Source: DASZUC01 sp035547775
GTDB lineage: Bacteria; Patescibacteriota; Saccharimonadia; Saccharimonadales; UBA4665
Direction: 5' to 3'
DNA length: 33,051 nucleotides
NCBI GenBank assembly: GCA_035547775.1
Contig: DASZUC010000009.1
Location: 1 to 33,051 of the forward strand
A program made the translations under genes and the position numbers. The number at the start of each line of letters is the position of its first letter. The first letter of the stretch is position 1. Shown here piece after piece: positions 7,482 through 15,800 of the stretch. The notes under the pieces are model-generated. The model was not told the origin of the DNA. It did no database searches and saw nothing but the letters and a program-made list of their open reading frames with translations.

Positions 7482-7772
7482 CTAGCCCGTAACACGCTTC
7501 TGTGTAGTGGTCCGTTGTGATTTCAACACAATACTTTGGAGCTCACGAAAGATTGGGAATTGCTTGTTGGTGGAATAAACTTTGGTGTTGCCTTGGCGTT
7601 CAGAGACCAAAAAGCCAACTTTTTCTAAACGCTTCAGCTCGCGCTGAATATTGCCCGCATCTTCTTTGATCAGCTTAGCTAGACCACGAACATGCGTTTT
7701 GAAATCAGGATACTTGGCGTAAATAACGATGATTTTGCGCCGCACACGTGAAGTAATAAAAACGTCTAGCAT
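7482..7772 (-). CDS. Winged-helix DNA-binding protein (ArsR/MarR-like)
   Basis: A 96-residue protein consisting almost entirely of a winged helix-turn-helix: an N-terminal helix with SRVRRKIIVIYAKYPD, then HVRGLAKLIKEDAGNIQRELKRLEKVGFLVSERQGNTKVYS, where the HTH is about residues 28-52 and the wing about 55-68. No metal-binding cysteine pair is visible. It resembles small ArsR-like regulators; the ligand and targets are unknown. It is divergent from priA. GAGGAG lies 5 bases before ATG and a TTGCAA-17-TATACT promoter lies further upstream. Confidence 0.8.
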   Translation of the reverse strand: MLDVFITSRVRRKIIVIYAKYPDFKTHVRGLAKLIKEDAGNIQRELKRLEKVGFLVSERQGNTKVYSTNKQFPIFRELQSIVLKSQRTTTQKRVTG

Positions 7773-7817
7773 ATAACTCCTCTGTTCTCTATTGTCGTGA
7801 GAACAACGTTAAATTGT

Positions 7818-7846
7818 AGTATAAACGGCCAATTTTGGTTTTGCAA
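7818..7846 (-). promoter_or_regulatory. Promoter of the winged-helix gene
   Basis: On the minus strand TTGCAA (7841-7846) is separated by exactly 17 bases from TATACT (7818-7823). It is back to back with the priA promoter, so a regulator binding here could affect both genes. Confidence 0.6.
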
Positions 7847-7851
7847 GCAGA

Positions 7852-7882
7852 TTGCACGAAACCACCAGACGTCCCCTATAAT
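7852..7882 (+). promoter_or_regulatory. Promoter of priA, leaderless
   Basis: A perfect TATAAT (7877-7882) lies exactly six bases (AAGGCT) before the ATG at 7889. The best -35 match is TTGCAC (7852-7857) with a long 19-base spacer. No Shine-Dalgarno sequence is possible on such a short leader. Confidence 0.55.
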
Positions 7883-7888
7883 AAGGCT

Positions 7889-9826
7889 ATGTTCTATTAC
7901 GAAGTTTGGGTACGCAGTAGCCGCTATCACGGCATGGAGGGGCTGACGTACAGTAGTACCGAACGCTTAAATGTCGGTCAGATTGTCCAGGCTGAGCTCC
8001 AGAAAGAGTTAGTGCTTGGTGTGATCACCAAGGCTACAGCTAAACCACGCTTCCAAACGAAGCCAATCACTCGAGTTTACAATTTACCCCTCTTACCAGC
8101 ACCCTTACTGCGTCTCGGACAGTGGTTGCAAGATTATTATCCAGCGCCGGTGGGGCTCATCAGCCAACAGTTACTGCCACCGCATTTCACTGAGAAACAG
8201 CTCGCCTCGCCGGTACCGCTCACGTTCAGTCAACCCCAGCTCACCACCTTGCCGAAGCTTACCGGCCAGCAACAAACAGCTGTGGAGAACATGGCCAAGC
8301 GCGACACCTATCTACTGCACGGCATCACTGGCAGTGGCAAAACTCGCATATATATGGAGCTCGCTGCCGAAACAATTACCAGCGGTCGCTCAGTCATTAT
8401 GCTCACACCAGAGATTAGTTTAACTTCACAGTTGGCAGCTAACTTTCAGGCTGTCTTTGACGGACGCGTGGTTGTGCTGCACTCCGCTCAAACACCGGCC
8501 GAGCATCTGCGAGCGTGGCTACAGATCTTGCGGGCTACCGAACCGGTGATTGTTATTGGTCCCCGTTCGGCACTGTTTAGCCCACTCGCCACCGTCGGTC
8601 TGATCATTGTCGATGAAGCTCATGAGGCTGCTTATAAACAAGAGCAAGCACCGCAATACCAAACCGGTCGGGTAGCTGCTTATTTAGCGTCAATTACCCC
8701 TGCCCGGCTCATTCTGGGCTCAGCCACACCGAGTGTCAGTGATTACTATCTGGCCGAGCAAAAGCAGCGACCAATCATTAGCCTGACCAAACTAGCCAAG
8801 CCCGAGCTAGCCGCCACTGCCGAGCCACTCATCATCGACATGAAAGATCGTTCGCAGTTTGGCCGTTCACCTCTAGTCAGTCAACCACTAATGCAAGCTA
8901 TCGAAACAGCGCTCAAAAACGGCGAACAAAGCCTGTTATATCTGAATCGCCGCGGCACAGCTCGCCTAGTGATGTGTGAACATTGCGGTTGGCAAGCCGC
9001 CTGCCCGCACTGCGATATTCCCCTGACCTACCACGGCGATCAGCATCGCCTGCGCTGCCACAGTTGTAATTATCAGGCCTCGAGCCCAGTCAGCTGTCCT
9101 GACTGCGGCCAAGCTAGCGTTCTCTTTCGCACCGCTGGTACTAAAGCGGTGGTCGACGAAATTGAACGCCTCTTCCCCGAGGCCCGCTTAGCTCGCTTCG
9201 ACACCGACAACTCGCGGGCTGAGCGCTTCGAACAACACTATGAAACCGTGCGCGACGGCAACGTTGACATCCTGATTGGCACCCAGCTATTAGCGAAGGG
9301 TCTTGACCTGCCTCGCCTCAGCGTCCTCGGTGTATTACTGGCCGACACCAGCTTATATTTGCCCGACTTTTCGGCCCAAGAGCGAACTTATCAACTACTA
9401 ACTCAGGTGTTAGGGCGCATCAACCGCGGCCACATTGCGGGCCAAGCCATTATCCAAACCTACCATCCTGAACACCCTGTACTACGAGATGCCATCACTG
9501 CCAACTACGCTGACTTCTATAAACGCGAGCTAGCCGAGCGCCAACAATTTAGATTTCCCCCTTTTGTCTACCTCTTAAAATTATCCGTCCGACGGGCTTC
9601 GATTGCTGCCACCGAAAAGGCCGCGGAAGCGCTGAAAAGCGAATTGGAGCGTGGCGGCTATAAAATCCGCATTGAAGGCCCTGCGCCAAGTTTTTACGAG
9701 AAATTACAGAATAAATACCAGTGGCAACTGGTGGTCAAAGCCGTCGACCGCGGTGAACTACTGAAAGTCATCGCCGCCTTACCCAGCGGCTGGAGTTACG
9801 ATTTAGATCCCCTCGACCTGCTCTAA
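7889..9826 (+). CDS. priA: Primosomal protein N' (PriA helicase)
   Basis: Superfamily 2 DNA helicase that reloads the replisome at stalled forks. The N-terminal DNA-binding domain starts FYYEVWVRSSRYHG. Walker A is GITGSGKT, the DEAH box is IIVDEAHEAAYK, and motif III is LGSATPS. The zinc-binding insert carries four CxxC pairs (CEHC, CPHC, CHSC, CPDC), followed by helicase motifs V/VI (GTQLLAKGLDLPRLS and LLTQVLGRINRG). The protein has 645 residues, slightly short for PriA. In-frame codons extend upstream to 7835, but the TATAAT at 7877 lies inside that extension, which makes the ATG at 7889 the better start. It is followed by def and fmt, a common arrangement. Confidence 0.96.
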   Translation: MFYYEVWVRSSRYHGMEGLTYSSTERLNVGQIVQAELQKELVLGVITKATAKPRFQTKPITRVYNLPLLPAPLLRLGQWLQDYYPAPVGLISQQLLPPHFTEKQLASPVPLTFSQPQLTTLPKLTGQQQTAVENMAKRDTYLLHGITGSGKTRIYMELAAETITSGRSVIMLTPEISLTSQLAANFQAVFDGRVVVLHSAQTPAEHLRAWLQILRATEPVIVIGPRSALFSPLATVGLIIVDEAHEAAYKQEQAPQYQTGRVAAYLASITPARLILGSATPSVSDYYLAEQKQRPIISLTKLAKPELAATAEPLIIDMKDRSQFGRSPLVSQPLMQAIETALKNGEQSLLYLNRRGTARLVMCEHCGWQAACPHCDIPLTYHGDQHRLRCHSCNYQASSPVSCPDCGQASVLFRTAGTKAVVDEIERLFPEARLARFDTDNSRAERFEQHYETVRDGNVDILIGTQLLAKGLDLPRLSVLGVLLADTSLYLPDFSAQERTYQLLTQVLGRINRGHIAGQAIIQTYHPEHPVLRDAITANYADFYKRELAERQQFRFPPFVYLLKLSVRRASIAATEKAAEALKSELERGGYKIRIEGPAPSFYEKLQNKYQWQLVVKAVDRGELLKVIAALPSGWSYDLDPLDLL

Positions 9827-9844
9827 ACATCTTTTCAACTCTGT

Positions 9845-9850
9845 TATAAT
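9845..9850 (+). promoter_or_regulatory. -10 element of def
   Basis: A perfect TATAAT lies ten bases before the preferred def ATG at 9861, giving a leader of about three bases. The hexamer overlaps an earlier in-frame ATG at 9849, which argues against that start. No convincing -35 was seen. Confidence 0.45.
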
Positions 9851-9860
9851 GGGCACGATC

Positions 9861-10436
9861 ATGACCAAAGAAGACATTATTGCCCTCCCTAATCCGCACC
9901 TGCGCGAGAAATCAGCCAAAGTGGGCATCATCACTGACGAAGTGCACCTGGTAATTGAAGCCATGAAAGCCGCCACTATTGACTGGGATATGAGTCGTGA
10001 GCACGAAGTTGGCGTTGCTCTGGCCGCCGTCCAAATCGATAAACTGTATAAGATCGTCGTGGTCCGCAATGACTACAATAATAAAGAAGATCGCACCTTC
10101 ACTACCTTTATCAACCCCGAGATTACCAAATTCGAGGGCCAGCAAGTCGAGGACTTCGAAGGCTGCCTGAGCGTACCCAACATCTATGGCAAAGTGTCTC
10201 GCTATAAAAAAGTGAAAGTAAAGGCGCTTGATGAAGACGGTCGAGAATTTCGAGTAACCGCTGAGGATTTCCTGGCCCGTATTTTCCAACACGAGATCGA
10301 TCATACCAATGGTATCCTCTTTATTGATCACATCAAAGAGCAGCCGGACGCCTTCTTTCAACTGACCGAAAACGGCGAGCTGGCTCCCAAAGATTACGAT
10401 AAAGATATTAAAGACAATAAAGACCTCTGGTTCTAG
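9861..10436 (+). CDS. def: Peptide deformylase
   Basis: Removes the formyl group from N-terminal formyl-methionine. All three family motifs are present: GVALAAVQI (motif 1, normally GxGLAAxQ, here Ala replaces the second Gly), EGCLSVP (motif 2 with the metal-binding Cys) and QHEIDHTNG (motif 3 with the two metal-binding His and the catalytic Glu). The 191 residues include an acidic, Lys/Asp-rich C-terminal tail. It works together with fmt downstream and map at 5.3-6.0 kb. Start chosen at 9861 because the earlier ATG at 9849 lies within the -10 hexamer. Confidence 0.96.
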   Translation: MTKEDIIALPNPHLREKSAKVGIITDEVHLVIEAMKAATIDWDMSREHEVGVALAAVQIDKLYKIVVVRNDYNNKEDRTFTTFINPEITKFEGQQVEDFEGCLSVPNIYGKVSRYKKVKVKALDEDGREFRVTAEDFLARIFQHEIDHTNGILFIDHIKEQPDAFFQLTENGELAPKDYDKDIKDNKDLWF

Positions 10437-10521
10437 TGTCATCCCGGTGCAGACCGGGACCTCCTCGGCACGTAGGCACTATATACAACCTAAGGAGATC
10501 CCGGCTTTCGCCGGAACGACA
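10437..10521. repeat. REP/MITE-like palindromic element
   Basis: The 85-base def-fmt gap is almost entirely an imperfect inverted repeat. Its ends are TGTCATCCCGG and CCGGAACGACA. Inside are two hairpins, CCCGGT-gcag-ACCGGG (10443-10458) and CCGGC-tttc-GCCGG (10501-10514), plus the pair GGGACCTCCT/AGGAGATCCC. This layout, with TGTCATCCCGG-type ends, resembles the dispersed palindromic elements of many bacterial genomes. It starts one base after the def stop and may also act as a transcript-stabilising or terminating structure. Confidence 0.6.
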
Positions 10522-10529
10522 TAATGGGA

Positions 10530-10535
10530 TAAGAT
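10530..10535 (+). promoter_or_regulatory. -10 element of fmt (leaderless)
   Basis: TAAGAT is followed by GAAGCT and then ATG, again a six-base distance. It matches TATAAT at four positions including the conserved A2 and T6. The -35 region lies inside the palindromic element and is weak. Confidence 0.4.
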
Positions 10536-10541
10536 GAAGCT

Positions 10542-11465
10542 ATGAACGAAAGCATTGTCTTTTTTGGCAACGAACGGATTGCCACCGGCACCCAAACCAC
10601 TGCGCCTACTTTGCGGGCCCTGATTGCAGCTGGCTATCATGTTGCCGCTGTCGTGATTGCTCAGCGGGAAGTCGCGAACTCTCGGCAGATTCGCCCGCTA
10701 GAAGTTGTTGAAATCGCCGAAGCTCATACTATTCCCGTCCTTCGCCCAGAAAAGTTAAGCGCGGTCGTCACCGAAATCGCTGATTACCAAGCTACAGCCG
10801 GCGTGCTGGTCGCTTTCGGCAAAATGGTGCCTCAAGCGCTAATTGACATCTTTCCTCGAGGCATCATTAACATTCACCCTTCACTGCTGCCCAAACACCG
10901 GGGCTCAACTCCGATCGAAAGTACCATCTTGCAGGGCGATGCAGTCACGGGCGTATCTCTAATGGCACTGGTTGCGCAAATGGATGCTGGGCCAGTTTTC
11001 GCTCAAACCACAGTCGAGCTCGAAGGCCGCGAAGCCAAGCAAGCTCTGGCTGACACCTTGCTCAATCTGGGGAAGGACCTAGTTATCGAGCATTTACCAG
11101 CAATTTTGGATGGCACACTGAAACCGACCGCCCAAGACGACTCACAGGCAACTTATGATCAACTCATCCAAAAAACCGACGGCGAATTAGACTTTACCAA
11201 ACCAGCTGTTCAGTTAGAGCGTGAAATTCGGGCTTTTACCGAGTGGCCGAAAAGTCGCACGAAACTTGGAGAAACAGAGGTAGTGGTAACCTTTGCACAG
11301 GTCACGTCTGATCAACTCAAGCCCAGCGAAGTCCTAACGAACAATAAAAAATTACTTGTTGGCACGAGCGATGGCAGTCTGGAAATTCTTCGTCTGAAAC
11401 CGGCTGGCAAAGGCGAAATGACTGCTCAAGCTTTCCTAGCAGGCTACGGTCAGCAGCTTACTTAA
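10542..11465 (+). CDS. fmt: Methionyl-tRNA formyltransferase
   Basis: Transfers formyl from 10-formyl-tetrahydrofolate to Met-tRNAfMet. The N-terminal Rossmann domain begins IVFFGNERIATGT. The formyltransferase signature is INIHPSLLPKHRGSTPIE with catalytic Asn and His, and the conserved Asp is in QMDAGPVFAQ. The C-terminal domain contains the expected RAFTEWPKSRT region. At 307 residues it is of normal length. It completes the formylation cycle with def (same strand, 105 bases upstream) and map. Confidence 0.95.
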   Translation: MNESIVFFGNERIATGTQTTAPTLRALIAAGYHVAAVVIAQREVANSRQIRPLEVVEIAEAHTIPVLRPEKLSAVVTEIADYQATAGVLVAFGKMVPQALIDIFPRGIINIHPSLLPKHRGSTPIESTILQGDAVTGVSLMALVAQMDAGPVFAQTTVELEGREAKQALADTLLNLGKDLVIEHLPAILDGTLKPTAQDDSQATYDQLIQKTDGELDFTKPAVQLEREIRAFTEWPKSRTKLGETEVVVTFAQVTSDQLKPSEVLTNNKKLLVGTSDGSLEILRLKPAGKGEMTAQAFLAGYGQQLT

Positions 11466-11480
11466 GCATTACGCTTACGC

Positions 11481-11509
11481 TTGGATTCAGGGGTCAGAAG
11501 TGTTATAAA
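11481..11509 (+). promoter_or_regulatory. Promoter of the 11516 gene (leaderless)
   Basis: TTGGAT (11481-11486), a 17-base spacer and TATAAA (11504-11509), followed by six bases (GTTACT) and the ATG. Confidence 0.5.
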
Positions 11510-11515
11510 GTTACT

Positions 11516-12793
11516 ATGGCTTACGAGTTTGACGATCGTGTAGCACCCCTGCACGAAGAGCCTACCTCACCCGAGGTGACGATTGAATTAAGTGACTGGG
11601 AAACACGTCGGGATAACTTGCAGCGTGCCTTGGAGCAGGAAGCTCAGGGTACCTCAGACTTTGTAAGACGAGCCTTATTCATCCGCATCCTAGAAGAGCA
11701 AGCCACGCACCCCTGGCTTAACACTGCCCTGCAGATGTATCTTGAAGATAATCCGCAAGACACCACGCCAGTTAGTACGCGCAAGATCTTCTCGGCCTTC
11801 CAAGAAAAAGTTATACCCTTGCCACGCTCCTCGAGACTAATCATCCCTTATCCTGAACATCGCGATCGCAAATACCCTGATGGTTACGTGCTGCCGAGCA
11901 GTTGGGATAAAGTCATGGGTTGGTTACGGGACGATGAGCTAGAACAGGCTTATTTTCAATGGAATTTAAATCGACAACTCAAAAGCAATGTGGTGAGTCG
12001 GTTTGCAGCGCCCCGCGTTACACCTCTCTTGTTCGGCCAAACAGCCATCAATCTGTACACAGGCGGGCCAAGTTTCGGCATGATTGAAAAAGTCCAAAAG
12101 CTGTACAAACCAGATAAGTATACTCTGCCGGATTACAGCGTTGGAAGCCTGGAGCAAAATAATAAATTCATCGCCTCGGAACCCGCGACTGAACAGTTCT
12201 ATGGGTTACTCAATCGTCGCCTCAAGATAAACCGGGTGTTAGGCGCCGACCTCGATCCACCAACCGATCCCCTAGCCTTCAGCTATGCTTACAGCAACTC
12301 CTTTCGACCAGCTGAATTTCGCAATCCTGAGTACCGTGCTTTAGTGCGCAAGCTCCTCATGACTCAATCGGAAACCGTCCATATTTTTGGTGGTGACTTT
12401 TCTGATCCACGACATGTGGAGCACGTGCAGAGAAACTTTCCACTCTGGTTTAGCTTGCCGAATCGCTGGGTGCAATTTATTACCAGTGAATACCAGACCA
12501 CCGAGGAACAGCGTGCTCAGACTGCTGAAAACGCACGCGCTTTAGCTGGCAAAGATGGCTATATCATGCGCGTTGACTTTATGCAGCGAACCACCGAAAA
12601 TACCCTTGATTACTCAGTGGGTGACAGCGGTGAATGGCCTCCATTTAATTATAATTTATTCGTTACACCGGCAGCCGACCGTAGTGCCAAACCCCTGCAC
12701 ATTTTCCAAATGAAAGATGGACGTGGCACTACGATTGTGCCAGGTGAAGACTTACCGAGACTAGAGTTTGGCGCTCTGGGGCGCAACCGTTAA
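11516..12793 (+). CDS. Hypothetical protein, 425 residues
   Basis: I do not recognise a family. The protein is soluble in appearance, with no signal peptide or membrane helix. The N-terminal ~90 residues are acidic and helical, and the rest is rich in Phe, Tyr, Trp, Arg and Pro. Features that could be searched include VIPLPRSSRLIIPYPEHRD (about residues 103-121), ETVHIFGGDFSDPRHVEHVQ (about 287-306) and a C-terminal LHIFQMKDGRGTTIVPGEDLPR. Codon use and GC look like the neighbours. It has its own promoter, and its stop codon overlaps that of the convergent gene through a shared TTAA. It is probably a lineage-specific protein. Confidence 0.75.
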   Translation: MAYEFDDRVAPLHEEPTSPEVTIELSDWETRRDNLQRALEQEAQGTSDFVRRALFIRILEEQATHPWLNTALQMYLEDNPQDTTPVSTRKIFSAFQEKVIPLPRSSRLIIPYPEHRDRKYPDGYVLPSSWDKVMGWLRDDELEQAYFQWNLNRQLKSNVVSRFAAPRVTPLLFGQTAINLYTGGPSFGMIEKVQKLYKPDKYTLPDYSVGSLEQNNKFIASEPATEQFYGLLNRRLKINRVLGADLDPPTDPLAFSYAYSNSFRPAEFRNPEYRALVRKLLMTQSETVHIFGGDFSDPRHVEHVQRNFPLWFSLPNRWVQFITSEYQTTEEQRAQTAENARALAGKDGYIMRVDFMQRTTENTLDYSVGDSGEWPPFNYNLFVTPAADRSAKPLHIFQMKDGRGTTIVPGEDLPRLEFGALGRNR

Positions 12794-13338
12794 GCCTGGA
12801 CCTGGAGGCGCTCGTCGACCAACTTGGTATAGGCCATCATGAAAGCGTGATGATCTTTGGTAACACCGTGCTCGTACTGAAAATAACTAAAAATGAGCGC
12901 TCCGCCATCACGACTCTTTAATGGGTACACAGCGCTGTAAGCAATGCCAGCACTGGCTTGATTAATCCGGGCTTGCTCGGGCGTAAGCGCTGGCTCGAAG
13001 AGATATTTCCAGTCAGTTGTATCTTGAGGTTTCCCTGTGCGGATGGCCTGGGCAATAATGTTCTCTGGTTGAGCCAGCGGCACTCGAATACGCGCAAACG
13101 GTACAACCGATACGTCAGTGGTGTTCTTGGCGAGTTCGGTATCCGATAAAGCAATACGGTCAATTGTCCCATCAGTCTTATTAACCTGCAAAAAGACGAC
13201 AATTCCCAAGAATAAAAATGCTGCCGCTACGCGTTGCTCGAACGGTGCGTTCACAATCGACTGAAAGAGAGACTCGTCGTTGTTCGCAGTCTCCAAAGAC
13301 TCGCGCAAACGGGCGAGATCCATGGTAGTTGTGGTCAT
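12790..13338 (-). CDS. GAF-like domain protein, hypothetical
   Basis: The 182-residue protein resembles a single GAF-type sensory domain. A hydrophobic strand AAAFLFLGIVVFLQVNKTDG is followed by IDRIALSDTELA, then IIAQAIRTGKPQDTTDWKYLF and a closing AGIAYSAVYPLKSRDGGALIFSYF strand pair, ending with a helix (MMAYTKLVDERL). These follow the usual order of GAF secondary structure, but no ligand-binding motif is visible, so this is fold-level resemblance only. It could start at 13338 or at the Met at 13323. It begins 12 bases after the DUF5663-like gene, so the two are probably one operon. Confidence 0.65.
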   Translation of the reverse strand: MTTTTMDLARLRESLETANNDESLFQSIVNAPFEQRVAAAFLFLGIVVFLQVNKTDGTIDRIALSDTELAKNTTDVSVVPFARIRVPLAQPENIIAQAIRTGKPQDTTDWKYLFEPALTPEQARINQASAGIAYSAVYPLKSRDGGALIFSYFQYEHGVTKDHHAFMMAYTKLVDERLQVQA

Positions 13339-13350
13339 AGGCAGATGGGC

Positions 13351-13926
13351 TTAGACCGCTGCCGGTGGTCCGGCCGGAGGTTGCTGACTCGGATACGGAG
13401 CTGGAGGAGTTGGAGCCTGGGGCATTGGTGGCTGCAGGGGCGCAGATGGGTCCACCGGTACTTGTTGAGGCATAGCTGGAGCGTAGGGTTGAGCCGGCGC
13501 TGGCGCTGCAGGAACGGGCTGATATGCCGGCGGCTCAGGTGGAGCTACGACTGGGGCGGCAGGAGCTGGCGCGGGCGCTGGGACGGCGGCAGGATCGGGT
13601 CCAGCAGCTCCAGCACCTTGGCTAGCAGCCAAAATCTGAGGAGCAGCTTGCTGCACTTCAGCCTTCAGCTTGTCGAACTCTTGCTGAACGATATCTTTGT
13701 AGTTTGGGAAGTTGGTCTCGAGCCAGTGAAAAGCACCGGCATCATCCTTGGCTTCAAAATACTTCTCAAACTCATCGAGCTGCTCATTAGTCATCTGGTC
13801 AGCTAAGCGCATACCAACCCGCATCTCCAGGGTTTCATAAATGTGCTTCAACAGACTATTCTTCTCAGCATCTGGTAAGTTGCCGAGACCGATTTCTACC
13901 AGGAGACTGTTATCAATTTTCAGCAT
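13351..13926 (-). CDS. DUF5663-like protein with Pro/Ala-rich tail
   Basis: Residues 1-85 form a compact helical domain (LLVEIGLGNLPDAEKNSLLK, then HIYETLEMRVGMRLADQMT, then LDEFEKYFE and a final FHWLETNFPNYKDIVQQEFDKLK). This resembles DUF5663, a small domain common in Patescibacteria. From about residue 105 to 191 the protein is almost entirely Pro, Ala, Gln and Val, an unstructured low-complexity tail with no membrane segment. GAGAGGAAAG before the ATG is a usable ribosome-binding site, and TACAAT at 13949-13954 may be a -10 element. Function unknown. Confidence 0.75.
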   Translation of the reverse strand: MLKIDNSLLVEIGLGNLPDAEKNSLLKHIYETLEMRVGMRLADQMTNEQLDEFEKYFEAKDDAGAFHWLETNFPNYKDIVQQEFDKLKAEVQQAAPQILAASQGAGAAGPDPAAVPAPAPAPAAPVVAPPEPPAYQPVPAAPAPAQPYAPAMPQQVPVDPSAPLQPPMPQAPTPPAPYPSQQPPAGPPAAV

Positions 13927-13981
13927 TCGTTATCTTTCCTCTCGACTTATTGTAGCACCTTACAAGTCATGACTCTAGCGC

Positions 13982-15754
13982 TTAGAGCGAGCGCTCAACA
14001 GCGCTACGAGTAAAGAGGTCAATGCGGTCACCTTCTTGCAACTCCAGACGCTTCGGCGTATTCAAGCTCATGCCACACATTTCGCCTTCGACAATTTCCT
14101 TGGCTTCGGCAGGACCACGCTTCAAGCCCACCACCTCAACTTCGGCCAATAGCTCATCGCCACGCGTAACCCGCGCCAATGCCGGAACGATCAGCTTACC
14201 TTTGGTAACTTCACCGCCGCAAATAATTTCAGTCTTAGTAGTTTTAAAGATGCCCTTCACCACCAAACGACCCAAGTCGCTCTCGATAATTTCCGGACTC
14301 AGCAAACGGCTCAGTTCGGCTTTGGCATCATCAATCAATTCATAAATCACCTTATAGAGACGCACATTGACTTTGTCGCGAGCAGCTTGCTGACGACTGC
14401 TGGTTGGCAAGCCAACATTGAAACCGTAAATAATCGCCTGACTGGTGTGCGCGAGATGCAGATCATTTTCACTCACCGGGCCGACACCCGACCCTACAAT
14501 GCGTACCGAAACTTCTTCGGTGTCCAGGGCTTTTAGACTATCAATAACGGAGGTCAATGAGCCTTGCACGTCGGCCTTGATGATAACATTGAGCTCTTGG
14601 AGTTGGTTGTTGCGATTGATCAAGCGGATTAGTTCACTACTGCCAATATCGAGGTGACCGCCGCTGGTACGAGCCGCGGTAGCCTTTTGTTCGGCCGCGC
14701 TGCGGGCTTCTTTTTCATTGGCGACGACATGGAATTCATCACCAAATTCTGGCAAGGTTTTGAAGCCAGTGATCGTCACCGGAGTTGACGGGGTAGCCAC
14801 CTTGAGAGGCTTGCCACTGGTGGTTTCTAGATTACGAATTTTGGCATAAGCCGCTCCGGCCACCACAAACTGACCGGCTTGCAGGTGACCAGCTTCCACC
14901 AGCGCTTGAGCCACCGGACCGCGGCCCTGCTCCAAGTGTGCTTCAATAATCAAACCGCGTGCTGGCACGTCAACGTCAGCCTTCAGTTCTTCAACATCAG
15001 TGACTAGGAGGATCATATCGAGCAGCTGCGGAATACCATCTTTGGTTTTGGCCGATACCGGCACAACAATAGTGTCGCCGCCCCACTCTTCGGTTAATAA
15101 GTCGTGCTCGGAAAGCTGCTGCTTGAGGCGGTTAATGTCGGCACCTTCTTTATCAATCTTGTTAGCCGCCACAATAATCTTCACCCCAGCCTTACGTGCA
15201 AAGCGAATCGCTTCAACAGTTTGGGGCTTCACGCCGTCGTCGGCCGCTACTACAATCACCACAATGTCGGTTAATAAGGCGCCGTGCTCGCGAATAGCTG
15301 CGAAAGCTTCGTGACCAGGCGTGTCTAAAAAGGTGATGCCCCGCTTATTGTGCTCGATCTGATAGGCTGAAATGTGCTGCGTAATACCGCCAGCTTCACC
15401 TTTAGCCACCTCAGCACCCCGAATCGCATCAAGTAGCGAAGTTTTGCCGTGGTCTACGTGACCCATCACTGCCACAACTGGCGGACGGGCCTCGGCTGTA
15501 TCACTGACAGCCGCGCGTTCACGCACCACCGGTTCATCGGTCTCTACGGCAGCCTGTTTGACCAGCGCCACTTCCAGGCCCAATTCTTCAACAATGATTT
15601 GAGCGGTGTCGAAGTCGATCCGTTCGTTGACGGTCGCCATCACACCGTTCTTCATGAGCTCGGCGATTAACCGCGATACAGGGATCGCCAACCGCTCAGC
15701 CAGAGTGCCGACGGTGATCATGTCTTCAATTTGGATTGTCGTTTGGTCTGCCAT
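13982..15754 (-). CDS. infB: Translation initiation factor IF-2
   Basis: GTPase that places initiator tRNA on the 30S subunit. After a very short N-terminal region comes an IF2_N-like domain (MITVGTLAERLAIPVSRLIAEL). G1 is GHVDHGKT (98-105), followed by DTPGHEAF (G3), NKID (G4) and SAKT (G5). Domains II-IV follow with FGDEFHVV and IIKADVQGS. At 590 residues it lacks the long N-terminal extension of E. coli IF-2. An in-frame GTG lies six bases further upstream, but GGAG five bases before the ATG at 15754 favours this start. It lies 46 bases downstream of rpsA. Confidence 0.98.
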   Translation of the reverse strand: MADQTTIQIEDMITVGTLAERLAIPVSRLIAELMKNGVMATVNERIDFDTAQIIVEELGLEVALVKQAAVETDEPVVRERAAVSDTAEARPPVVAVMGHVDHGKTSLLDAIRGAEVAKGEAGGITQHISAYQIEHNKRGITFLDTPGHEAFAAIREHGALLTDIVVIVVAADDGVKPQTVEAIRFARKAGVKIIVAANKIDKEGADINRLKQQLSEHDLLTEEWGGDTIVVPVSAKTKDGIPQLLDMILLVTDVEELKADVDVPARGLIIEAHLEQGRGPVAQALVEAGHLQAGQFVVAGAAYAKIRNLETTSGKPLKVATPSTPVTITGFKTLPEFGDEFHVVANEKEARSAAEQKATAARTSGGHLDIGSSELIRLINRNNQLQELNVIIKADVQGSLTSVIDSLKALDTEEVSVRIVGSGVGPVSENDLHLAHTSQAIIYGFNVGLPTSSRQQAARDKVNVRLYKVIYELIDDAKAELSRLLSPEIIESDLGRLVVKGIFKTTKTEIICGGEVTKGKLIVPALARVTRGDELLAEVEVVGLKRGPAEAKEIVEGEMCGMSLNTPKRLELQEGDRIDLFTRSAVERSL

Positions 15755-15800
15755 CGTCACTCCTTTCTGGCCAGCGGCCGGTGATCCTTACATACGCATG

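Noticed and set aside
7835..7888. Upstream extension of priA to the first open codon
   Set aside because: The perfect TATAAT promoter element lies inside it and the added residues do not resemble PriA.
13234..13806. A 190-codon plus-strand frame rich in Arg, Trp and Ser
   Set aside because: It is the complement of the Pro/Ala-rich tail of the DUF5663-like gene and has no start signals.
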